Shown here: piece after piece, positions 33,828 to 43,446 of the stretch
How positions within the stretch are numbered: position 1 is the stretch's first letter
How the letters are laid out: the number at the start of each line of letters is the position of its first letter
DNA from: Andreesenia sp964489735
Lineage (GTDB): Bacteria > Bacillota > Clostridia > Tissierellales > Gottschalkiaceae
DNA: 64,000 nt
NCBI GenBank assembly: GCA_964489735.1
Contig: CAZBAL010000002.1
Location: 62,001 to 126,000, forward strand
Reading direction: 5' to 3'
Made by a program: the position numbers and the translations under genes
The notes under the pieces: generated by a model
What the model was told of the DNA's origin: nothing
Database searches by the model: none
What the model saw: the letters and a program-made list of their open reading frames with translations, nothing else

Positions 33828-36164
33828 TTATATGAGTTCTAATACCTTCAGTATCTTTTCAGCAACATTTCTTCTCTTACCTTTGAAAGGATAGCAGTGC
33901 ATATAATATGCCGGATTGAAGTTCAGTTCAATTACGGAGTAGCCTCCATCTTTTGGTTCGCTTTTAATATCGTCAATCATTATATCCACTCCACAGAATG
34001 CTGCATCAACCGTCTTAGCGGCTTCTACAGCCATTTTTTTATAAGACTCATTGATTTCATCAGTGTAATCTACACTATCTCCACCTGTGCTTATATTTGA
34101 GTTCTCTCTGAGATTAACTTTTTCTCCTTCTTCAGGAATATAGTCAAAGTCTTTTCCTTGGCTTTCAAGCATAAGAGCCTCTATTCTTCCTAACTCTATC
34201 TTCTCAAGAGGTTTTCTATGGTCAAAGCCCCTCAGTTTATCCTGATTCTTAATCTCCACAAGCTCACTTATGCTGGACTTTCCATCTCCCACAACATTTG
34301 CAGGAATTCTCTGTGTGACTGCAAGAACTTCATCTCCAACTACAAGGAATCTGTACTCCTCTCCTTTTATAAACTCTTCTACTATCACAGAAGAATCATG
34401 GCTAAATGCTATGTCGATTGCCTCTTCATACATCTCAGCACTGCACGGCTCCTTAAATATAGTTATGCCTATTCCGTAATTTGTGCTCTTAGGTTTAATA
34501 ACTACAGGTAAGCCTTCGTATTCCGAAAAAGCCTCTTTAGCGATTTCTTTATCGTTATACATATCGCCCTTAGGTACAGCTATTCCATTTTCCGCCAGTA
34601 TCTTCTTTGTGACTACTTTGTTCTCCATTATCATCACAGCTATATATGTGTCTGCTGATGTTTTTGTCGCCTGTTTTATATACTCTTCTTTTCTATCATT
34701 AGACAGCTTTATGAAGTTATCGCTCCTATCTACGATTTCTATTCCCAGTCCTCTTTTAACAGATTCCTTCAAAAGTATCTGAGTAGAAAGCTCCATATCC
34801 TCGTAACCATGCATTATATAGTCATTGTCATAGCTATCCTGTCTATATTTATTCGCAAGGTCCATATGAAGTCCTATGAACCCTTTTTTCTCAATATCGT
34901 CTTTTATTCGATAAGCAAGTGTCTTTGTCCTGTCATTGATCATCTCTCTAGCTTCTGCAATTGCTTCTCTATACTTAGGATCTTTAAACTGAAATATATT
35001 TACTATTTCCTCCATATTGTTCAGTATATGATTTGCAAAATCTTCTATTGATATAGGCTTATCTTCTCTGGTATATAGAGTAATCTCTTCAGACAGAGCC
35101 TCATTTACGATAATATCCTGATTTCTGTTTCCTATCTCCTGCTGTTTTTTATCGAATTCACAGTCTTCAGATAGTAAAGCAAGCACTAAATATAGGTGAA
35201 TCAAATATGCTGTATTTAAACTTATACCGTTCTTATCATAAGGATTTAAATCTAATAGCCTGATTTCAAGATATTTTATTCCATCTTTTTCTATAGACTC
35301 CAGCAAGTTTTTATTGTCTTTCCCTTTCAGTCTAACAGCAGAGTAGAATTCTCTGGCATTTGAAAGTTCACCAGTTTCAACCAGTTCTCTGATCTTCTTG
35401 GTATAAGCATCCAGTGAGCTCCAAGGAACAAAAAACTCTTCCTCATTTCTGTATCCACAGAATCCATTTCTCAAAGATGTACTATTTCCATAACAGTAAA
35501 TATCACCTAATCTTTTCATCTTCTCAAGATGAGCTGCATCATATGATTCATGGACAAAAGGACTTGCACCTGTAAGATAAATCAGAAACCATCTGTGCAG
35601 CATAGTATTCCTTGCAACCTTCATATAAAGCTCATTTTTTAACTCTTGTAGCTCTTTTCCGTCAGGATTGAGTGCCTTTATCAGCTTTTCACTGAAAGAG
35701 AAGTTATAGTGAATTCCTGATATCATCTGAATCTTTCTTCCGTATCTTCCAGATAGAAACTCTCTATAAACTCTTTCTCTAGTCCCCGCTTCATCTTTAC
35801 CAAAATCCGCCAGGGGTATTATTTCATCATCGGGTAAAATTGCCGGTGCACTCTGAGGCCATAAAAGCTCATCACCAATATTGTTGTTTACAATATCAGT
35901 TAAGTTCTCTAAATTTTCATATACTTCTTTTATACTAGTATGAACAGGTGTGATGACTTCAACCTGACTCTCTGAAAAATCAGTCTTAATATATGGATTT
36001 TCTTTTTTGTCTCCGAATACGGACGGATGCGGAGTCAAAACAAGTTTCCCAGCCTTATCAACTCTCAGGTTCTCTTTCTCTATACCAAATTCACCCATCA
36101 TAACATATTTTCCATTATCATTATCTTTTAAGAAATTAATCAATCTATTATCTAAATATTTCAT
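33828..36164 (-). CDS. gshF: Bifunctional glutamate-cysteine ligase/glutathione synthetase GshF (GshAB)
   Basis: 778 residues, full length for the fused enzyme. The N-terminal half (about 1-450) is a gamma-glutamylcysteine ligase of the E. coli type: GEFGIEKENLRV (about 22-33), the MISGIHYNFSF segment (about 147-157) and YLEIRLLDLNPYD (about 292-304). The C-terminal part (about 480-778) is an ATP-grasp domain: VVIKPKSTNYGIGITIF (about 566-582), EEFIKGEEYRFLVVGDEVLA (about 605-624) and IELNFNPAYYMH near the end. It makes glutathione from glutamate, cysteine and glycine in one protein. It lies between a CBS protein gene and cysK. Confidence 0.94.
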   Translation of the reverse strand: MKYLDNRLINFLKDNDNGKYVMMGEFGIEKENLRVDKAGKLVLTPHPSVFGDKKENPYIKTDFSESQVEVITPVHTSIKEVYENLENLTDIVNNNIGDELLWPQSAPAILPDDEIIPLADFGKDEAGTRERVYREFLSGRYGRKIQMISGIHYNFSFSEKLIKALNPDGKELQELKNELYMKVARNTMLHRWFLIYLTGASPFVHESYDAAHLEKMKRLGDIYCYGNSTSLRNGFCGYRNEEEFFVPWSSLDAYTKKIRELVETGELSNAREFYSAVRLKGKDNKNLLESIEKDGIKYLEIRLLDLNPYDKNGISLNTAYLIHLYLVLALLSEDCEFDKKQQEIGNRNQDIIVNEALSEEITLYTREDKPISIEDFANHILNNMEEIVNIFQFKDPKYREAIAEAREMINDRTKTLAYRIKDDIEKKGFIGLHMDLANKYRQDSYDNDYIMHGYEDMELSTQILLKESVKRGLGIEIVDRSDNFIKLSNDRKEEYIKQATKTSADTYIAVMIMENKVVTKKILAENGIAVPKGDMYNDKEIAKEAFSEYEGLPVVIKPKSTNYGIGITIFKEPCSAEMYEEAIDIAFSHDSSVIVEEFIKGEEYRFLVVGDEVLAVTQRIPANVVGDGKSSISELVEIKNQDKLRGFDHRKPLEKIELGRIEALMLESQGKDFDYIPEEGEKVNLRENSNISTGGDSVDYTDEINESYKKMAVEAAKTVDAAFCGVDIMIDDIKSEPKDGGYSVIELNFNPAYYMHCYPFKGKRRNVAEKILKVLELI

Positions 36165-36207
36165 TCACTATCCTAACCTTTCAATATTATTAATAGCTAC
36201 ATAACAT

Positions 36208-36660
36208 TTATATAAAATCAAAAATCTTAACCATAATGTCTTTTCTAGAAATTACACCCTGGACAATTCCGTCTTCTAACACAAAAACTCTATTGATATC
36301 CTTCTCAGACATTATCATGACTATCTCTCCTACTGGAGTGTCAGTTCCTACAGTTATCACCGACTCGCTCATTACATTCGCAACATCTTCATTAAGAGTT
36401 TCCAGTATTTCCTCCTTAAACGTATCAGGGGTCTGTCTATAAAGCATGACTTCTAAAAGACCCAAATAATCAGATTTGTTTCCCAGCTTGCCGTAATTCA
36501 GAATATCAGTTTCCGTTACCAGTCCTAATAGTTTCATATCTCCATTTACAACTGGCAGACCACTCACATCGTTTTCTATCATCTTCTTCACAGCAGCTCT
36601 TATTTTATCTTGTGGATGAACATAAACCACTTTCTGATTCATTAAATCATTTGCTAACAT
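36208..36660 (-). CDS. CBS-domain pair protein
   Basis: 150 residues made of two CBS domains only: residues 1-60 (LANDLMNQKVVYVHPQDKIR, then LPVVNGDMKLLGLVTETDIL) and about 90-150 (VANVMSESVITVGTDTPV, then VFVLEDGIVQGVISRKDIM). Such proteins bind adenine nucleotides or S-adenosylmethionine and regulate a partner. It is followed by gshF with a 43-base gap, so it may be co-transcribed, but no specific link is known. Confidence 0.85.
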   Translation of the reverse strand: MLANDLMNQKVVYVHPQDKIRAAVKKMIENDVSGLPVVNGDMKLLGLVTETDILNYGKLGNKSDYLGLLEVMLYRQTPDTFKEEILETLNEDVANVMSESVITVGTDTPVGEIVMIMSEKDINRVFVLEDGIVQGVISRKDIMVKIFDFI

Positions 36661-36734
36661 AGCTATCTCTCCCTTTTTACCAATACTAATATTATACCCT
36701 TTTTATCTATTATAAATCTTATATTATCTATTGT

Positions 36735-36785
36735 CTAAAAACAAAGGCTCTTAATAATTTGAAAATATTATCAAGAGCCTTTGTT
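36735..36785 (-). terminator. Terminator after the ZIP transporter gene
   Basis: A 13-bp stem (36740-36752 with 36773-36785, arm AACAAAGGCTCTT) with an inner AATAAT/ATTATT-like stem, followed on the minus strand by TTTTTAG. Confidence 0.75.
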
Positions 36786-36832
36786 CTATAGAAAATAACT
36801 ATAGCAAATTATTCTATTGTAGAAATTCTATT

Positions 36833-37693
36833 CTATCCTAGCAGGTTCAAACTCAATGCCATTATAACCATGCCTGATATTAGTCCATAAAGCGAAATAT
36901 GATGTTCCCCGTACTCCTCTGAAGCCGGTAAAAGCTCATCAAGTGAAATGAATACCATTATCCCACTTATTATCGCAAAAACAACTCCGAAGATGAAATC
37001 ATTGAAAAACTGCGAAAGAACTATATAACCGAATAACCCTCCAGCAGGTTCAGCAAGACCTGATAAGAACGAAAATGAAAATGCCTTCTTTCTGCTTCCT
37101 GTAGAGTAGTAAATCGGAACCGCAACTGCTATCCCCTCAGGAATATTGTGTATAGCTATAGCAACTGCTATGGGTATTGCAAGCTCAGGGTCCTTTATTG
37201 CAGCCATAAATGTAGCAAGCCCTTCAGGAAAGTTATGAATTGCAATAGCCAGTGCCGACATTATTCCCATTCTATATAGTTTAGCTCTTTCTCTAAGATC
37301 ATGGTCATGCTCATGCTCACAATGTTCAGTCTCAATTACACCTGCATCTTCCTTAAATTCTTCCAGCTCCTGTTCAGAGTGAAGGGTATGTGGATTTTCA
37401 AAAGTAGGTACAAATTTATCAATAATAGCTATTATCAACATACCACCGAAGAATGCAAAAGTCATTATCCAGTTGGCTCTGGACTGACCAACTATGGGCA
37501 CAAGTGCTTCAAGCGACTGCGGCATCAGTTCCATAAATGATACGTAAATCATAACACCAGCTGATAAACCAAGAGCTGCTGATAAAAAAGTCGTATTTGT
37601 TTTCTTTGTAAAGAAAGCAAGAAGACTCCCAACCCCGGTAGATAATCCAGCAAATAGCGTTATGATTACCGCAAAAATCACATTAGATTCCAT
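36833..37693 (-). CDS. ZIP family divalent metal transporter (ZupT-like)
   Basis: 286 residues, about eight helices. The metal pathway motifs are AIAIHNFPEGLATFMAA (about 151-167) and AIHNIPEGIAVAVP (about 180-193), the HNxPEG pair that defines ZIP/ZupT. The cytoplasmic loop between helices 3 and 4 has a His/Glu-rich stretch ETEHCEHEHDHD (about 120-131), a likely metal sensor or binding site. It probably imports zinc, and possibly iron or manganese. It has its own terminator. The genome segment also carries ZnuABC, so two zinc uptake routes are present. Confidence 0.9.
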   Translation of the reverse strand: MESNVIFAVIITLFAGLSTGVGSLLAFFTKKTNTTFLSAALGLSAGVMIYVSFMELMPQSLEALVPIVGQSRANWIMTFAFFGGMLIIAIIDKFVPTFENPHTLHSEQELEEFKEDAGVIETEHCEHEHDHDLRERAKLYRMGIMSALAIAIHNFPEGLATFMAAIKDPELAIPIAVAIAIHNIPEGIAVAVPIYYSTGSRKKAFSFSFLSGLAEPAGGLFGYIVLSQFFNDFIFGVVFAIISGIMVFISLDELLPASEEYGEHHISLYGLISGMVIMALSLNLLG

Positions 37694-37781
37694 TACTGCA
37701 CCTCTATTCTCTATATATCATTAATTCCTACTTCCATTATACTCCAAATAAAATCATTGTGCAGAGTGAGTTTATATTTGA

Positions 37782-38999
37782 TCAGTTTTTTAATTCATTC
37801 ATCGGAAAAAACTTCTCAACAAAGTCAAACTCCTGTCTGAATGCCTCCAGTTTCTCTACAGACTTTGCCATAATAACTCTGAAGTTCATCTCATTTCCAA
37901 GAAGAATCTCTTCCTTAGACTCATATATAGTATCCAATACATCCGCCATAGACAGTATTTTCCCTTCAATCGAGTCATCTTTTGGTGCCAGTATGTTTTT
38001 CATAATGTATTCATTTATATCTTCCGGTATGAATTTAGAGTACATATTCTGGTAGTATTTAAGCTCAACTCTTTCAACTTCTTCTCTCGTTTCAGAATAA
38101 GCATTCTTGGTTTCAGAAAGAATATCTCCAGTATAGAGTTCTATATCATCATGAAAAAGTGCTCTTATCAGTAAGTCCTTTAAATCTATTTCCTGATCCA
38201 GATAGTAATAAGAAAATAGTGATAGAAGTGCAACAAACCACTGATGTTCCGCTACAGAAGCTTTTCTATGCTTAAAGAGATTCTGATATCTTTCGACTCC
38301 CATAAGCCCTCTTATTTCTGTTATATATTCATAAAATGTTCTTCTGAATTCATATATATCTTTTGCCGAAAACTTTCCATAGACATATTTTTTTATCTCC
38401 TCTACTTCCTCGTATATCCTATGCATATGTCTTGAAATTTCATCCGGCATCTCAGAAAAGAATATCTTGATAAATTCCATATCTATGTTGATCAGCTCTT
38501 CTGCAGCTTCATCCAGAATTTTCTGAAACTTATCTTTATTTCCCAGACTTATCTCATCAATGCATTCAAGCATTCTGTTTACTAAACTCGAAACATAGAT
38601 AATATCCTGTTCAACAGATTGATCCTGCTCATATAGAACCGTGCCTCTTATCCTACTTGAAATATTATCAGGCAGAAGGTCGCAGTAGTTCGAATCATAA
38701 AACTTTGAGTAAGTGTTCAGGATAATATTCTTCATATTCGGAGTAGCTTCAATCGTATTGTTTTGGATATCACCTGTTATCGCCTTTATAGTTCCTCTCA
38801 AAACACCTTTTTCCAAAAGTTTCCCAATATCAACTGATTTTCCAGTCAGTCGCTCTTCCCAATAGGCAACCATAAATGATATTTTAGTATAGGCAAACTT
38901 ATGCTCCGCAATAGTTCTTGGAACAAGAGTTACCTTGTTCTGGTATCTCTTGATTTCCATAAGGTTTCTCATAGTGTAAAAATACTTTGATATATTCAT
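37782..38999 (-). CDS. Duplicated HD-domain (YfbR-like) protein with a degenerate first half
   Basis: 405 residues made of two homologous halves. The second half (about 225-400) has a full HD motif set: VAEHQWF (H252), ALFHDDIELYTGDI (H283-D284) and LSMADVLD (D353), as in 5'-nucleotidase YfbR and related hydrolases. The first half (about 8-200) keeps TIAEHKF (H33), but HDD is replaced by RGT in GVLRGTIKAITGDI (about 66-79), and the distal Asp by Asn (SSLVNRML). So the first half should not bind metal and probably has a structural or regulatory role. Nucleotide phosphohydrolase activity is inferred for the second half only. Confidence 0.8.
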   Translation of the reverse strand: MNISKYFYTMRNLMEIKRYQNKVTLVPRTIAEHKFAYTKISFMVAYWEERLTGKSVDIGKLLEKGVLRGTIKAITGDIQNNTIEATPNMKNIILNTYSKFYDSNYCDLLPDNISSRIRGTVLYEQDQSVEQDIIYVSSLVNRMLECIDEISLGNKDKFQKILDEAAEELINIDMEFIKIFFSEMPDEISRHMHRIYEEVEEIKKYVYGKFSAKDIYEFRRTFYEYITEIRGLMGVERYQNLFKHRKASVAEHQWFVALLSLFSYYYLDQEIDLKDLLIRALFHDDIELYTGDILSETKNAYSETREEVERVELKYYQNMYSKFIPEDINEYIMKNILAPKDDSIEGKILSMADVLDTIYESKEEILLGNEMNFRVIMAKSVEKLEAFRQEFDFVEKFFPMNELKN

Positions 39000-39100
39000 A
39001 TAAACATCTCCATTTTGACATCTATTTTTTATTGTTATTCTTCTAACTATATCCTACTATTATTAACTATGCATAATCACATTGTTAAGCTTTGAATAAG

Positions 39101-39148
39101 TATATGAAAACAGACCAGGATATTAACTCCCTGGTCTGCTTTCATATA
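39101..39148 (-). terminator. Terminator after the nitroreductase gene
   Basis: A 9-bp GC-rich core (39111-39119 with 39130-39138, arm CAGACCAGG) extended past one mismatch by about 9 more pairs; the minus strand gives TTTTC after the core. It lies 66 bases after the stop at 39214. Confidence 0.6.
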
Positions 39149-39213
39149 ATATATTTTTAATTAATAAAATTTTTAGTTAATGATATTTTTATTTGCTCTC
39201 TACTCTAAACTGA

Positions 39214-39819
39214 CTACTTCTCAACCCTAACCTTAGCACCTTTAGGATGTGCTTTATGATCAGCCGGTATTGAATTCGGATTTCCAAATGGCATCTGTGA
39301 AACTAAGAAGTATGAATCTGGCAGATCAAAGAGTTTTCTTATATCTTTTGCAATCAGAACATTATAGTGCTGAAGCGATGCTCCAATTCCTTCCTGCGAC
39401 AATGCCAGCCAAACTAAATACTGAAGCATTCCATTTCCCTGCTGCGACCAAGAATTAAAATAGGAAGCATAATCAGCAAATTGAGTCTGCAGTCTCTTTA
39501 TTATCGCTTTGTCTTCAAAAAACAGAACGGTACCATAGCCGCCTCTTAATTTTTCAATCTTTTTCAAAGCAGGTTCTATATTTTCTCTAGGAGTGGATTC
39601 TTTTACTCTTTTTGTAATAAGATCCCATACTTCATCATGTTTTTCTCCTAAGACAAGAATCATCCTATCTGATCTGGCATCAAAGCCTGTCGGTGCATAT
39701 AGCAAGCAATCATTCAATATGCTCTCCAGCTCTGCATCACTTATATCTATTCTATTGCTTATATCGTAAATCGTTCTTCTTCTCTTTATAGTTTCAAGTA
39801 AATTTTTATCCATCTGCAT
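39214..39819 (-). CDS. Nitroreductase family protein
   Basis: 201 residues, single FMN-binding nitroreductase domain. IKRRRTIYDIS (about 11-21) gives the phosphate-binding basic cluster, YAPTGFDARSDRMILVLG (about 41-58) the next segment, and the EGIGASLQHYN stretch (about 142-152) the conserved glycine turn. The spacing and FPIAxx-like ending NPNSIPADHKAHP resemble the Frm2/Hbn1-type branch. It probably reduces nitro or quinone compounds with NAD(P)H. It follows the DUF134 gene by 34 bases. Confidence 0.83.
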   Translation of the reverse strand: MQMDKNLLETIKRRRTIYDISNRIDISDAELESILNDCLLYAPTGFDARSDRMILVLGEKHDEVWDLITKRVKESTPRENIEPALKKIEKLRGGYGTVLFFEDKAIIKRLQTQFADYASYFNSWSQQGNGMLQYLVWLALSQEGIGASLQHYNVLIAKDIRKLFDLPDSYFLVSQMPFGNPNSIPADHKAHPKGAKVRVEK

Positions 39820-39853
39820 CCACGCCCTTATACCCCAATTTTATTCAAGCTTT

Positions 39854-40231
39854 TTACTTGCATCTATGCTTATTTTTAATCTTAGAAGGACAATCAGGAC
39901 ACACCTCTACTATGAAGAAGTCCTCACATAATTTGTACTGTCCTCCCTGTATTTTCAACGCTTTTCCATTTACCATTGCATCTGCAATTTTTGCTCTAGC
40001 TTCTTTATAGATTCTCTGAACAGTCGATCTTGCAATCTCCATTTTCTCTGCCGTTTCAATCTGATCTAAATCTCTATAATCTATAAGTCTAACTACCTCA
40101 TACTCTTCAACATTTAAATTAACTGTTTCAAGTTCATTATCTTCACTTTCACAGCTTTTCAGTTCTGTAGGAACAAACATCTTAACTTTAGGTTCGTTAC
40201 ATACTTTCCTAAATTTTTTTGGTCTAGCCAA
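39854..40231 (-). CDS. DUF134 family DNA-binding protein
   Basis: 125 residues. N-terminal ARPKKFRKVC is the family signature, followed by a sigma70 region 4-like helix-turn-helix (LDQIETAEKMEIARSTVQRIYKEARAKIADA, about 57-87) and a Cys-rich end (CPDCPSKIKNKHRC) that may bind zinc. DUF134 genes often occur by redox and metal enzymes. I chose the TTG start because it gives the exact family N-terminus MARPKK and has GGAG 9 bases ahead; an ATG three codons earlier also exists. It overlaps the asnB stop. Confidence 0.82.
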   Translation of the reverse strand: MARPKKFRKVCNEPKVKMFVPTELKSCESEDNELETVNLNVEEYEVVRLIDYRDLDQIETAEKMEIARSTVQRIYKEARAKIADAMVNGKALKIQGGQYKLCEDFFIVEVCPDCPSKIKNKHRCK

Positions 40232-42086
40232 TGTTCTCATCTCCAGTTATATATATATTATGCCATATAGCAAATATAAGAACTGTCCATATTTTCCTGC
40301 TGTTATCATCTACTCCCTTACAATGATCATCTAGGAGTTTAATAATATAGCTTTTGTCTATATACTCATCTATATCACTGCCATTGATAACATCAATTGC
40401 CCAGTCATGCATCTCATCTTTAAGCCAATGTCTTATTGGAACAGGGAAACCCAACTTTCTTCTTGTAGAAGCGCCTGTTTTAACAACCTCTTTTGCAGCT
40501 TCTCTAAGAGCGTATTTTGTAGTATTCTCTGCTATTCTAAGCTCAGGCCCGACTTTAGAGGCAACTTCAAAGACTTTTTTGTCAAGGAATGGAACTCTCA
40601 GTTCTAATGAATTCGCCATTGTCATTCTATCAGCTTTAACTAGTATGTCCCCTCTCATCCACGTGTGTATATCTATTTGCATCATCTTAGTTATGTCATC
40701 ATAATCTTTATATCTATCGTATATAGGACCAGTTATATCTGTGTACTTTATGTTTCTTGAATAAGTCTTTAGGAATCTGCTTTTTTCTTTTTCTGTAAAG
40801 ATCTTAGCATTTCCATAGAATCTTTCAACTAAAGGTGTAGTTCCTCTCTCAATGAAGGATTTCCCCTTCATACCTTTAGGCATTGCTTTTGATACTCCTC
40901 TTATAGGTGTGTGAAGGAATTCAGGTATCTTTTTGAACATCCCTAGAGATATAGGCTCTCTATAGATTGTATAACCACCGAACAGCTCATCTGCACCTTC
41001 ACCCGAAAGAACAGCTTTTACGCTCTGTCTAGCCAGCTTTGCAAGAAAATAAAGCGGAACTAGCGCTGGATCCGCAACCGGATCGTCCAAATGCCAAACT
41101 ATTTTTGGAAGTTCATTCATGAACTCCTCCGGAGTGATTACTTTTGATATGTTCTCAACTCCTATGCTATCAGCTGATTCTTTAGCAAAATCAATCTCAC
41201 TGAAGCCTTCTCTTTCAAAACCTACGGTAAAGGTTTTTATATCAGGATTAACTTCTTTAGATAGCGCTGCAACCACTGTAGAGTCAACACCTCCACTTAA
41301 AAAACACCCTACAGGGACATCTGATCTCATGTGTACTTTTACAGAGTCTCTAAGCACATCTATTATTTCCTGCTTAGCTTTTCCAACAGATGTGTAAGTG
41401 CTCTTGAATTCAGGTTCCCAATATCTTTTGATTTCCATTTCCTCGCCAACTTTAAAAAATGCATAATGACCAGGAGTGAATTCATACATATCATCCAGCA
41501 TTGTGATATCATCAGGAACGTACTGATATGTCATATAGTGCTGAAGAGCTGTTTTGTTAACTACTCTGTGGTTTTCCACCTGCAGTATGCTCTTCTTTTC
41601 TGATGCTAAATACAGTCTATCTTCGGTTTGGTAGTAGAACAGTGGTTTAATACCAAAAAAGTCTCTAGCTACAAATACCGTATTTTCTTTAGTGTCATAT
41701 ATGATGAAACTGAACATACCTCTTAAATCTTCCAGAAGTTTAGTTCCCTTATCGGCATACAGTGCCAATATAACTTCAGAGTCTGAAGCTGTTTCAAATT
41801 CATATCCTTTTTCAATGAGCTTATCTCTAAGCTCCACATGATTGTATATTTCTCCATTGTAAGAAATTATATATCTGTTGTTGTCATAGAATAACGGCTG
41901 ATCACCTTTTTCAAGGTCAAAGAAGCTCAGTCTTCTAAAACCAAGACCTATGTTTTCATCTAAGTAATGACCTTCACTGTCAGGTCCTCTGTGATAGATG
42001 ACTTCGCTCATTTTTATCAGTTCTTCTTCTGTTACAAATCCTTCTGTCTTCTTAGCCGTGTTTATGACACCAATAAATCCACACAT
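40224..42086 (-). CDS. asnB: Asparagine synthase (glutamine-hydrolysing)
   Basis: 620 residues. C2 in MCGFIGV is the amidotransferase nucleophile; YHRGPDSEGHY and YNGEIYNH follow. The synthetase half begins with the PP-loop FLSGGVDSTVVAALS (about 263-277) and has SGEGADELFGGY (about 366-377). It converts aspartate to asparagine with ATP and glutamine, although some relatives amidate peptidoglycan or other carboxylates. It follows glmM with a 13-base gap, so a cell-wall role is worth keeping in mind. SD GGGAGG. Confidence 0.92.
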   Translation of the reverse strand: MCGFIGVINTAKKTEGFVTEEELIKMSEVIYHRGPDSEGHYLDENIGLGFRRLSFFDLEKGDQPLFYDNNRYIISYNGEIYNHVELRDKLIEKGYEFETASDSEVILALYADKGTKLLEDLRGMFSFIIYDTKENTVFVARDFFGIKPLFYYQTEDRLYLASEKKSILQVENHRVVNKTALQHYMTYQYVPDDITMLDDMYEFTPGHYAFFKVGEEMEIKRYWEPEFKSTYTSVGKAKQEIIDVLRDSVKVHMRSDVPVGCFLSGGVDSTVVAALSKEVNPDIKTFTVGFEREGFSEIDFAKESADSIGVENISKVITPEEFMNELPKIVWHLDDPVADPALVPLYFLAKLARQSVKAVLSGEGADELFGGYTIYREPISLGMFKKIPEFLHTPIRGVSKAMPKGMKGKSFIERGTTPLVERFYGNAKIFTEKEKSRFLKTYSRNIKYTDITGPIYDRYKDYDDITKMMQIDIHTWMRGDILVKADRMTMANSLELRVPFLDKKVFEVASKVGPELRIAENTTKYALREAAKEVVKTGASTRRKLGFPVPIRHWLKDEMHDWAIDVINGSDIDEYIDKSYIIKLLDDHCKGVDDNSRKIWTVLIFAIWHNIYITGDENIG

Positions 42087-42099
42087 ACATTTGCCTCCC

Positions 42100-43446
42100 T
42101 TATTTGGCTTTTTTATCTATTAATTCTGCAATTTCATTAGCCATCTTCCCAATTTCATCTTGACACTCACCCTCAAGCATTACTCTTACTAGAGGCTCTG
42201 TACCTGATGGTCTTATCAAAACTCTGCCTTTTCCTTGCAGTTCTTCTTCAACTGATTTTATTTTGCTGACAATCTCTTCATCTTCATTGAAAATATTCTT
42301 CTTACTGTTATCAACTTTTACATTGACTAATACTTGAGGTAACTTCTTCATAATATCTTTCAGTTCAGATAGAGATTTCCCTGTCTCTTTTACTGCTTTA
42401 GCTAAACTTACAGCAGTTATGAGCCCATCTCCAGTGCTGTTGTAATCAAGCAGTATTATATGTCCTGACTGCTCTCCACCTATTTTGTGACCGTTTTCCA
42501 GCATGTTTTCAAGAACATATCTATCCCCAACTTTTGTCTGTTCAAGCTTTATTCCATTTTTCTCACATGCGATAAACAAGCCCATATTGCTCATTACGGT
42601 CACAACTAAAGTATCATTAGCAAGCTCTCCATTGTTCTTCATATGGTTTGCAAGAATTGTCATTATGAAATCACCATCGATTTCATTTCCTTCATTATCC
42701 ACTGCTAGACATCTGTCAGCGTCACCATCGAACGCAAAACCTATATCACATTTATTTTCCAGTGTGAACTCTCTGATTTTATCCAGATGTGTTGAACCGC
42801 ATTCCTTATTAATATTGGTTCCATCAGGATTGTTATGGATAACATGGACATCTGCACCCATTCTTTTAAACAGCTCAGGCGAACAGTAGTAACTCGCTCC
42901 CTCAGCGCAGTCCATAGCGATTTTCATGCCTTTAAAATCTATATCATAGATACTATTCACATATTTTATATAGTCTTCAGCAGCATCAGACTCATCATAT
43001 ACTCTTCCTATGTCTGTACCTGTAGGACTTTCTATTCCTTTTAAATCATTAGATAAGTAATTTTCTATTTCCTCTTCAACTTCATCGGCAAGCTTAAGTC
43101 CTTCATCATTTAAGAACTTTATACCGTTGTATTCTACCGGATTATGTGAAGCTGATATAACAACGCCTGCCGCACCATCATATTCTCTTGTAAGATATGC
43201 AACTGCAGGTGTTGGAACGACACCAACTCTCAGAACATCTACCCCTACTGAACAAATACCTGAAATTAATGCTGCTTCAAGCATGTCTCCAGATATTCTC
43301 GTATCCTTTCCAACAATCACTTTCTTGCCTTTATGTTTTTTTGCAAGTACATAGGCACCTGCTCTTCCCAACTTATATGCTAAATTAGAGTCTAGCTCAG
43401 TATTTGCTATACCTCTAACACCATCTGTACCAAATAATTTACCCAA
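42100..43446 (-). CDS. glmM: Phosphoglucosamine mutase
   Basis: 448 residues. The phosphoserine is in VVISASHNPVEYNGIKF (about 95-111), the metal loop is FDGDADRCLAVD (about 239-250), and IRPSGTEPLVRVMLEG (about 409-424) binds the substrate phosphate. It makes glucosamine 1-phosphate for UDP-GlcNAc and peptidoglycan. Translation starts at a TTG with AGGAGG 7 bases ahead. It follows cdaR and cdaA, as in most Firmicutes, where GlmM and CdaA interact. Confidence 0.94.
   Translation of the reverse strand: MGKLFGTDGVRGIANTELDSNLAYKLGRAGAYVLAKKHKGKKVIVGKDTRISGDMLEAALISGICSVGVDVLRVGVVPTPAVAYLTREYDGAAGVVISASHNPVEYNGIKFLNDEGLKLADEVEEEIENYLSNDLKGIESPTGTDIGRVYDESDAAEDYIKYVNSIYDIDFKGMKIAMDCAEGASYYCSPELFKRMGADVHVIHNNPDGTNINKECGSTHLDKIREFTLENKCDIGFAFDGDADRCLAVDNEGNEIDGDFIMTILANHMKNNGELANDTLVVTVMSNMGLFIACEKNGIKLEQTKVGDRYVLENMLENGHKIGGEQSGHIILLDYNSTGDGLITAVSLAKAVKETGKSLSELKDIMKKLPQVLVNVKVDNSKKNIFNEDEEIVSKIKSVEEELQGKGRVLIRPSGTEPLVRVMLEGECQDEIGKMANEIAELIDKKAK

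Noticed and set aside
37301..37540. Plus-strand frame of 79 codons opposite the ZIP gene
   Set aside because: Antisense shadow without a ribosome site; His-rich only because the opposite strand codes the metal-binding loop.
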